Positions 55,496-64,000 of a stretch of 64,000 nt of DNA are shown piece by piece. The notes under the pieces are model-generated. The model searched no databases and was not told where the DNA came from. It was given only the letters and a program-made list of their open reading frames with translations. This stretch comes from Anomaloglossus baeobatrachus. Taxonomy: Eukaryota; Chordata; Amphibia; Anura; Aromobatidae. The stretch spans positions 497,142,133 to 497,206,132 of the forward strand of contig NC_134355.1 in NCBI RefSeq assembly GCF_048569485.1. Reading direction: 5' to 3'. The translations under genes were made by a program, and so were the position numbers. How positions within the stretch are numbered: the first letter of the stretch is position 1; every line of letters begins with the position of its first letter.

Positions 55496-56722
55496 AAAAG
55501 GAACCAACCACGAGGATTTTGTTATATAAAAGAGAGGCAGTGCTATACTGGCACTAGGATGCTGTATCCAAGCATACCTTTTTTTGTTGAAAGATGAGAT
55601 GCTTGGTTTCTGAAATAACATTAATCAAGGTTGCAGAAATGTTTGCATCGGGGGTAGGCCTTTGTGGGTTGATTTGTCGGCACATATTCCTCCTCCTACA
55701 TCTTGTATTGCTTGCCAACTTTTCTTTGTCTAAATATTGCACCATGCCGCCATTGTTGTTGTTAGCAGCAAGTGCACATTACCACAGTAATTATGTCTTC
55801 ATTAGAATAGATCTGGAGTCTGCGTACCACAATCTCTGATGCCATTTTATTGAAAACACTGTGGAGAAAACTATAGCCCCGTCCCACACAGCGAGATAGC
55901 TAGTGAGATCGCTGAAACACCACAAGTTTTGTGACGTATCAGCGACCTCGCCAGCGATATCGCTGTGTGTGACAAGCAGCAGTGAGCGGGCCCCTGATGC
56001 GAGGTCGCTGATCGTGACAAAATGATCAGAACCATTTTTTGCTCATTGGTCTCCTGCTGTGCAGCACGCATTGGCGTGTTTCATGGCGGGAGACCAACGA
56101 GCGCCAGTTCTGAGTCTGCAGGAAGCCGTCGTTACACGGGTCGCTGGTGGCTGCTGGCTTGTTGCTGGTCGCTGTGGAGATCTGTCTGATTGACAGCTCA
56201 ACAGCGACCATGTAGCAATGTGCCAGCGATCCCTGCCAGGTCGGATCGCTGGTGGGATCGCTGGTATGTCACTATGTGTAACGGGGCCTTATGAGTGGCA
56301 AGGACATGTGTGCAGATGTATAAAAAGAAACTTTGCACGCGCCAATGCCATTCATAATCTTCTTAAAAGTGTCATTAATAAAATAGTGCTCGAGATTGCG
56401 TTATGCACGTGTGCAGACTTCAGCGCCATTTTAATAAAGATATAATTATGATGGCTTAAAGCAATATTTAAATAAAGAAAAGGGGGCACGCAATGCAAGA
56501 TGTAGGAGGAGGAATATACACTGAGGACCCAATACAAAAAGGCCCACACCGCTGAGCACAAGTCAGTCAAAGTGCAGTGCATTTCTGCAACTTTGATTAA
56601 AGGTATTTCAGCAACCAAGCATCCGATCTTTCTACAAAAGATATGCCTGGATCTAGCATCCTAGTACAGTATGGCACTGCCTTTACTTCATATAGCAAAA
56701 TCCTGGTGGTTGGTTCTCTTTA
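55496..56722. mobile_element. Long fold-back MITE interrupted by a second MITE
   Basis: The end AAAAGGAACCAACCACGAGG is matched at the right in reverse complement (CTGGTGGTTGGTTCTCTTTA). The arms pair over a few hundred bases (for example AGGCAGTGCTATACTG against CAGTATGGCACTGCCT, and GATGCTTGGTT against AACCAAGCATC). A 415-bp MITE sits at 55875-56289 near the centre. No protein. Confidence 0.75.
55875..56289. mobile_element. Harbinger-like MITE nested in the fold-back MITE
   Basis: Ends AGCCCCGTCCCACAC and the complement of GTGTAACGGGGCCT. TAT flanks both sides (55872-55874 and 56290-56292). The interior is GC-rich with repeated (G)CGATC/GATCGC words, related in style to the MITEs at 24 and 63479. 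Confidence 0.7.
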
Positions 56723-57515
56723 AGCTTGCTTAAAAAAATTGTTCTTAGCAACACATAAACCAGGTATGCGCTGCTGAAAGCAATGGCATTCTATGAGTAC
56801 GGAGTGATCTTGCTAACAATTATTCTGTACTCATGGAAATTCAGTTATCGTGACTAAATTGACTTTTAGATGAACATAGATCTGCTTCTATGCAGTTGAT
56901 CTACGTTTTCTTAACACTGCGTGTCCACTATTAGAAATTAGAAATTAAAATGTCTGTCTTATTGTATGTGCTTAAATTAGCTACTTTTTTTTTTTATAAA
57001 ATTAGCATAAGAGATGAGAGAAAAAATTGTCTTAATTTTGAGGGCATTTTTTGGGTATGTGTAGGCTGTAGCCCAGAGTTACAAAGACTAGTGGATATTG
57101 AGAGATTTACTGCCCAGAGACTTAATGACAGGCCTATTTGTAAGAGTCCAGAGCTGGTGTGATCAACAGCATTGGTAACAATCCCTGTCAGTTCATTGAA
57201 AGATAAGCCAAGAAATAGTAAATGATGGCTCAGAATTAGCTGTGCCACTCTTGAGCAGAAAAGTTCCCCAACCTTGTCATTCTGAAAGGGAACTTCCTCC
57301 TAAGTATCTTTGCGTGCTGACATTCTGCAATTTTGGAGACAATCAGTTACGCTACTACACTAGTAAAGATTTGTTTAGAAAATGCATATCTATGCTAAAG
57401 TAAATTATTTTTAAAAACATAATTTATGATATAGAATATAAATAACCTTATGCATTGTTTTCTTACTATAACTTTTAGAATAATTTAAAAAGGGCTGTGA
57501 AACTGGCAGTGATCA
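56723..57515. other. Non-genic spacer
   Basis: No repeat ends, RNA gene or convincing frame seen. Confidence 0.4.
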
Positions 57516-58625
57516 CAATTAGTGTTGAGCGGACTCGAACTGTAAAAATCCGGATCCGCGCGGTTTCAGCGTCCGATTCGGGGCTGAACCAGACCCAGGA
57601 ATCCGGCTGCACGATCTGGATTAGTTTTTTGTTTTGTTTTTTCTCTCTCTCACGGTGTGTGGTAAGGTGGAGTACCACCGCTGCGCTGGGAGCGCCCGGT
57701 GGCGATGGAATGGCAGCCAGGTGTTTAACCCCTCCGAGGGTAGAGGAGTAATGCCCCGGGACTTAGTGATGGTGAGAGGGGGATGCCGTCAGAGAGGAAA
57801 AGTCACTGCGTACTCACTCAGTCCAATAATGCTGACACCGACAACTTGTAAACCGAAATTCTGAGCACCGCTGCAGCAGGGAGGGAGCACGCTTGGATCC
57901 CGTGCCCGATGGTGTTGCTTGTTAGCTTGTTACTTTTCCCTTGGCACCTTCTTTACTGGTTGGCCCCTGTAGTATTGAACTAGTCGGGTCCCACTCACCC
58001 GTATGGCTAACGGAGTGAGCTTTCTCTCAGGTTTCACGCTTGGAATTTTCTGGACTGTATATTGGGAAAGTCCTATCCCCCTCATTGCGCTAGTACTCTG
58101 ATTTTGAAGCAGGTGGAGAACGAATCTTGAAGACTTCGCCCTCATCGGGTAAATTACCAGGACGCTTGAAGCTACTTCCCGGTATAGGGTACACATACCC
58201 CGCCGTGCTCTGGCCCCTGCCTGGAGATGGCTTAAGGCTGTTGGCTGCCCTCCTTGGCAGTTCCCTTCCCCTTGATACTATCCCCTGCGACCGGGGTTCC
58301 AGGTCCTACCAGGCCCAGACCAACGTATGCCACCTAGTATTAACAGGGAGCCCAGCTCCTGACCTCCTCCGACTGACTTGTGACCTCTCCTGACACTCCT
58401 TACCCACCCAAACCAACCCCCCAATTGGGCGGCCCTATTCTCTTCAGGCTACCCATTGGTATGTCTGGTGGGTGTGGTGCAGAGTGTTTCTAGGATTTTA
58501 GTTGGCTCGTTCTTAGCAACACCAAAGGCCAGGGACCCGTAAGCAAGGAGGAGATGGATATCATGCAGAAGGGCAGATTGCACAATATCCTGCAATAACC
58601 TGATAGGTCAGGGCGTCACAGAAGT
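57516..58625. repeat. Unclassified GC-rich interspersed repeat
   Basis: An abrupt GC-rich block beginning near AGTGTTGAGCGGACTCGAAC and ending near GATAGGTCAGGGCGTCACAG, between AT-rich flanks. The frames at 57497-57864 and 58127-58393 show no domain I know. The sharp composition change suggests an inserted element. I cannot assign a class. Confidence 0.4.
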
Positions 58626-58820
58626 ATGGCAGCAATTTGCCCTAGTTATTTGAGAAAAATTGTCTCAACAGCTTTACCAATAAGCTTTTTTTGCCAATCT
58701 TATTTTTCAAAATCAAATGTTGTAAAATATGAAGACCCAATTAGATTTCATATTTGATTTCATGAAATCAAAATGAGTTTATGAAAGTGTGTTTTGAAGT
58801 TGTCAATATCTGAACTTTTA

Positions 58821-59270
58821 GGGTACGCTCACATGAGCGTATGAATCGGACGAGTGCAATTCGAGAAAATCTCGCATTGCACTCGGACCAATGTTATTTT
58901 ATGAGGGAGAGCAGTTGGTCATCTTTTTTCTCATGCAGATTCTTGATGAGAGAAAAGTTGCAGCATGCTGCTATTGTCCACGAGAGTTTTGTCACTCGCA
59001 CACATACAAGTCTATAGGTCTGAGTCAAACATTGGACTGCACTCTGATGATATCCGAGAGCAGTGCGATAATCGCATCAGTTGACAATGGAGGAGATGGG
59101 GTGATTAATCCCTCCCTCTCCTCCACAGAGCCCGCTCTCTCCTCCGCAGCTGCAGGATTGGGTCACAGTTGAATGACACTCGGCTCATGCTTGCACCACA
59201 GAGGGAGCCGAGGGTCATTAGCATATTGCATCCGATGCATCGGGTGCCATACCATCATATAAATCCAGCC
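58821..59270. mobile_element. Harbinger-like MITE with TTA target duplication
   Basis: TTA at 58818-58820 and 59271-59273. The ends GGGTACGCTCACATGAGCGT and the complement of ATCATATAAATCCAGCC are loosely inverted. The interior has ATTCGAGAAAATCTCGCATT. A 93-codon frame inside has no protein character. Confidence 0.55.
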
Positions 59271-59273
59271 TTA

Positions 59274-61012
59274 ATATGAGTAAAACTGTAAAACTCAGTG
59301 AATATTATACGTAAAGCATATTGAACAAGGCAAACATCTATGGAAAAGGCTGAGTACATTTTACCCCCAGTCTCTCCCTTTGCACACATAAAGGTAATCC
59401 TCAATCAATCAGAGTAGGGCAGGAATAATCCAACAGGGATTTTCTGTACCTCTTTAGCAGTCAACCTAGCCACCTGCTTTCAAGCCCCCATTTTTAACTA
59501 TATCTTCTGGCCTAATACAGCTGTTTGGAATGAGGGAAGAAGTCTCTCATTTATGCTTCCCATGGTTCTGACAACATAAATCACCTTCCAGATTCCCTTT
59601 AAGGTGATATGCACTCATTGGGGCGATTACCCAGAATTTTGATATAATTTACACATTAGTCAGCTGATATGACAATTTTTTAAAGACAAAGAGATTGTCT
59701 ATCTAATTAGCATGGGTGCTATTTGTCTTTTAAATATTCTACTGCATCTGCTCCTTTTGTTTCTTCTGGAGATCAGCCGCCTTGGCTGCCAACCATCCAC
59801 AAATTTCAGGACCATCCATAAAAATTAGGCACCATTTTGCTCTATCCATAAAAACATTAAGAAATCTGTTTTTTGATGCTGAAGTAAATTATACGGCTTA
59901 TTTTGACTGTAATTCTCATCATATTAAAGTTCACAGTGAATGCAACATCTTCATGTCAGAATTATGGGCTGTATACACTTATAATCATAATTTTTTTATA
60001 GTTTTCCTGTGTATCTGTAAAAAAAAAATTCTGGCCATGATTTTTGGATAAGTCATGCAGAAAAAATAAAGTCAAATTGACAACCCTTTCAGGGGTGTAT
60101 AATATTGTTATTTCATCACTTTATATGCATGCATGCCCTAATGAGTCCAATTGCTATGTAGAGTGCATTGGCACTTCTTTATCAATGATGTAACTAGAGA
60201 TAAGATATAAAGGTTTGCACACTTCAGGACCTTCATGCCGCCTTGTGTGTGAATAATTAACAGTTCACTAAAAAGTCAAACTCTGGTGTTAATGAGTGTC
60301 AGGAAGAATATCAGCCCCTATTCAAATTATTTATTCTGCAACAGCCTAGTAACTGACTTGAAACCACATTTATCACTAGACTTATGATGAATCTAAAGGT
60401 TTAGTAATAATGTATGTCACTAATCTAGTAAACGTTCACATTGCGTTACATGTGTCACATATAGAAAGGTCATATTCATATGAAGACATAACAGGGAACA
60501 GATACAAAGTGCAATCCTTCCAATCCTTCCATACATAATCTAGTTTCAGACCTGATCCTTCCCACTACATTAGTGAGCAATGCAGTTAAAGTGCATCAAG
60601 CATAACAAATTGGGACAAATTAGCTGTAGGATGTGGGATAAGAAATGCTTATATGCAGTATGAGGAACCTTAACACCCACTGCAGCTTTGTAAAATAATA
60701 AAACAGTGACTTCTGACACAAGCTCACATATTCTGCATTTGTTAGTTTCCAATTACACATCCACATTAGAGTTTTTACAATATGGTTTGGCAGAAAAATC
60801 CTATTCCCAAGACCAGATCAATGTTTCTGGAGATGCCTAGGGAAATGCAGTTATAGACAACCAAAAACTAGATACATTTAGAAGTACCAAGAGACCAAAA
60901 CTTAAATAATAAACTCCTAAAACGTTCAATTCATTAGATATACATTAAAAATAAGTATTATTCCCAAAAAAATAGACAAAATGTAACGACTGAATGCCAG
61001 TCGTTATGACTA
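59274..61012. other. Long AT-rich non-genic stretch
   Basis: No repeat termini, RNA gene or convincing exon seen. Short frames at 59782-60051 and 60570-60752 look like chance. Confidence 0.4.
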
Positions 61013-61016
61013 TTAA

Positions 61017-62277
61017 CCCCTTCACGACCATGGATGGATATATCTGTCATGGAGCGTGTCCCGTTAAGCCCCGCCCCCTGCCGCGGGCAGGCGGCGGCGG
61101 TCGGCACACATATCAGCTGTTTTCAACAGCTGACATGTGTGCCTGCTAGCTGCGGGTGGAATAGCTTCCACCTGCGGCCATTAACCCCTTAAATCTTGCT
61201 GCCAAAGTCTGTCAGCAAGATCTAAATGAGCGCGGCCATGTTTTTTACTTACCGCCGACCCCACCGGAAGTCACGTGCGTGATCACGTGACTATCGGTGG
61301 TTGCCATTGTAGCACAGGGTCATGTGATGACGCCTGCAGCTACGAAGTTTCACTTTCGTTTTTCCTCGGCCAAGAGCAGAGGGAAAAAAAAGTGACTATT
61401 TCTGCTGTTTACAGCTGTATAGCTGTGATCAGCAGATAGCGATCAGCGATCGGATTGCTGATCGCTATAGCCCCCTAGGGGGACTGGTAAAATAAAAAAA
61501 AAGTAAAAAAAAAGTTTAAAAAAACCCCTAAAAGTTCAAATCACCCCCCTTTCCCCCCATTGAAAATTAAAAGGTTAAAAAATAAATAAATATACACATA
61601 TTTGGTATTGCCGCGTTCAGAAATGCCCGATCTATCAAAATATATAATCAAATAATCTGATTGGTAAACGGCGTAGTGGTAAAAAAATTCCAAACGCCAA
61701 AATTACGTTTTTTGGTCGCCGCAAGTTTTACGCAAAATGCAATAACAGGCGATCAAAATGTAGCATCTGCGCAAAAATGGTACCATTAGAAATATCAGCT
61801 CGAGACGCAAAAAATAGGCCATCACTGAGCCATAGATCCGAAAAAATAAGAACGCTACGTGTTTCGGATAATGGCGCAAAACGTGCGCCACTTTTATTGG
61901 ACAAACTTGTGAATTTTTTTAACCCCTTAGATACCAGTAAACCTATACATGTTTGGTGTCTACAAACTCGCACCAACCTCAGGCATCATACCCACACATC
62001 AGTTTTACCATATAGTGAACACTGTGAATAAAACATCCCAAAAACTATTGTGCCATCACACTTTTTTTGCAATTTTTCCCCATTTGGAATTTTTTTGCTG
62101 ATTTCTAGTACACCATATGGTAAAACTTATGGTTTCATTTAAAAGTACAACTTGTCCCGCAAAAAACAAGTCCTCATATGGCAAGATTGACAGGAAAATA
62201 TAAAAGTTACGGCTCTCGGAAGAAGGCGAGCAAAAAACAAAAACGGAAAAACGGAAAGTGCCCCAGGGCTGAAGGGG
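61017..62277. mobile_element. piggyBac-like MITE flanked by TTAA
   Basis: TTAA at 61013-61016 and 62278-62281 directly flanks inverted ends CCCCTTCACGACC and the complement of GGGCTGAAGGGG. The 1,261-bp interior carries the ubiquitous-looking TTTGGTATTGCCGCG segment and several inverted words (GGTAAAAC..., TTTTACC...), but no transposase. Class is inferred from the TTAA target and CCC-starting TIR. Confidence 0.65.
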
Positions 62278-62281
62278 TTAA

Positions 62282-63475
62282 GATACGATGGCACTAAGGA
62301 AAACCCTGGGACACAAAGTTGGTGAATAACAGTTTTCTTTATAAGTTTTAAAAAATTATTTTACAAAAAAAACAGTTTTCTTACAAATTATGGGCCACAA
62401 CAGCAAGGAATAAACAATAACAGTTTATGCAACTTGGAGGACTTCAAGTGTCGGTCTGTAGGGATGAACTGGACTATATTTTCTCCACTATACCGCTCCC
62501 TCCCTTATCTATTAATGGGGCTTACCCGGGAACACTACTACAGATAATGGCGCGTGATCCTCCAAGGATATAATCTTACAACCCCCTCCCCTTATGTTTA
62601 CAATTCAATCAGGGTACCCGGCCACCTTCCCATATACTTTCACAAACAAGTAAATATATGTACATGTACCTTTATACCTGTACCTCTAGCTCTACATGTA
62701 CCTCTATTCAATATTCGGTACTTCACTGCCCCAGACAGTGTGATGAAGCAAAGGCAGAATAGTTTGTTATTATCAGCACACCACAGCTTAACCTCCAATA
62801 ACTTCCGGTTCAGAGCAAACGCCTCAGGATAAGCAAGCAAACACAGCTCCTTCTCAGTAAATATTCTGTAGAATATTCTTCCTTCTTCTTTATCCTATCT
62901 ATCCATCTGTCCCTGACTGACTATTATACACTGATCGGTCTCAGATCAATTGTTACTCACTGAAGTCTTTCACTCAAGATGGCGTCCGTCTCCCTCAGAC
63001 TGCTTCTGATTCACTCTTAGATGATTTTGTCCAAACAGTTTCTGGAGAAAAATTCACTCAGATGAATTCCCCTCGTCAGGGGCACTAGGAGCTCCAAGAA
63101 AAAAAAACCGAGTAAGCAGTCCATAAAAAGAAAAAAAAATAGGCAATTCTATGAATCCAAACTCAGGAAAAGAACAGCCATCTTTCTCCTGCGCCGTCCC
63201 TCTGATCTTGACTCAAATTTTTAACCGTCTCTCTCAGTCTACGTTACCAGGCAAACCTAATGGAACCCCTTACTGTCTAGCAGTGTGCTTGCCCTCTAGT
63301 GACACCTAGTGGCTATTTAAGTTATAGCATAAATATTTAATGTGCAATACTGGATAATATTGTGCTACCGTGTTAGCCAGAAAAATCGATTGAAAAGCAT
63401 AAATATATAAAATACATTAACAAACATGCAAGTTTGGTAACAAAAAATGATAAAAGCAAGAAGATCTGACCCTAC
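62282..63475. other. Non-genic, possibly repeat-derived
   Basis: Words such as CAAGATGGCGTCCGTCTCC (62976) and TAGTGACACCTAGTGGCTA (63297) look repeat-like. No ends or protein can be supported. Confidence 0.35.
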
Positions 63476-63478
63476 TAA

Positions 63479-64000
63479 AGGCCCCGCTAGGTGCAACGAC
63501 ATATCTAACGATATGTCTTCGGGGTCATGGAATTCGTGACAAACATCCGACGTTGTTAGCGACGTCGTTGCGTGTAACAGCTAGGAGCGAGTTTTAACGA
63601 TCAAAAATACTCACCTAATCATTGATCGTTGACACGTCGTCTATTTTCAAAATCTCGTTGGTCGTTGTGGACGTAGGTTGTTTGTCGTTCCTGAGGCAGC
63701 ACACATCGTTACGTGTGACACTCCAGGAACGACGATCAACAGCTTACCTGCGTCCTCCGGCAACGAGGTGGGCGTGTCGATAATGCCCCTTCACTTTTAT
63801 TGGTCGGCCACTGTGTGACGTCGCTGTGACGCCGCACGAACCTCCCCCTTATCAAAGAGGTTGTTCGCCGCCCACAGCGACATCGCTAGGAAGGTAAGTA
63901 TGTGTGACGGGTGTTAGCGATATTGTGCGCCACGGGCAGCGATTTGCCCATGACGCACAAAAAATGGGGGCGGGTACGCTCGCTAGCGATATCGCTAGCG
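63479..64000. mobile_element. Harbinger-like MITE, truncated by the window end
   Basis: Starts AGGCCCCGCTAGGTGCAACG after TAA (63476-63478). It is a clear relative of the MITE at 24-590 (shared GGGGTCA(C/T)GGAATTC, GTCGTTGCGTGT, GACGTCGCTGTGACGCC and CACGGGCAG(C/T)GATTTGCCC). The right end lies outside the window. Confidence 0.75.

Noticed and set aside
57497-58393. Possible exons in the GC-rich block
   Set aside because: Frames lack domains and splice logic. The abrupt composition change fits an inserted repeat.
61777-62031. 84-codon frame in the piggyBac-like element
   Set aside because: Too short, without any transposase motif. The element is non-coding.

Overview
The window looks like intergenic DNA from a large, repeat-rich vertebrate genome, most likely a frog or toad. 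This rests on the mix of interspersed repeats: fold-back MITEs with TAA/TTA target sites, CR1-like LINE tails, hAT ends starting TAGAGATGAGCGAAC, and a tRNA-derived SINE. I recognise no host protein-coding gene. Every long convincing reading frame belongs to a transposable element, and one weak host promoter/first-exon candidate lies near 44.2-44.4 kb.

Layout. 0-5 kb: a MITE, a short 131-bp tandem repeat, a decayed hAT transposase on the plus strand, then a hAT-like end followed by a diverged ~230-bp tandem array. 5.5-7.1 kb: two MITEs. 7.1-40.7 kb: a three-deep nest. A minus-strand LINE tail is split by a near-intact Penelope-like element (PLE, 7881-40472) flanked by a 16-bp target duplication. 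The PLE is itself split, downstream of its RT/GIY-YIG ORF, by a 26.9-kb hAT transposon (12517-39423) flanked by an 8-bp duplication.

The hAT element is the centrepiece. It has one intact 1,241-codon BED/hATC transposase gene (28682-32407, minus) lying between two satellite arrays. About 68 copies of a 233-236-bp unit (12.8-28.7 kb) lie downstream. These units are in register with the last ~20 codons plus 3' flank of the transposase itself. About 44 copies of a 138-bp unit (32.5-38.6 kb) lie upstream, and the first of them sits where the promoter should be. The transposon therefore appears to have grown by amplifying both ends of its own gene into satellite DNA. Higher-order repeats (2,813 bp and 552 bp) show recent unequal exchange.

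40.8-48.5 kb holds LINE fragments, MITEs and a piece of a hAT-derived non-autonomous element. 48489-55171 is a complete non-autonomous hAT copy that shares both ends with the giant element, has a perfect 8-bp TSD, and contains a long inverted repeat, a MITE and a SINE. 55-64 kb holds further MITEs (one nested in another), a TTAA-flanked piggyBac-like MITE and long stretches with nothing recognisable.

The giant element's transposase is the natural candidate to mobilise the 6.7-kb copy, because the ends match. The PLE RT/endonuclease would mobilise only its own family. All coordinates and identities come from reading the sequence by eye. No database search or alignment was run.
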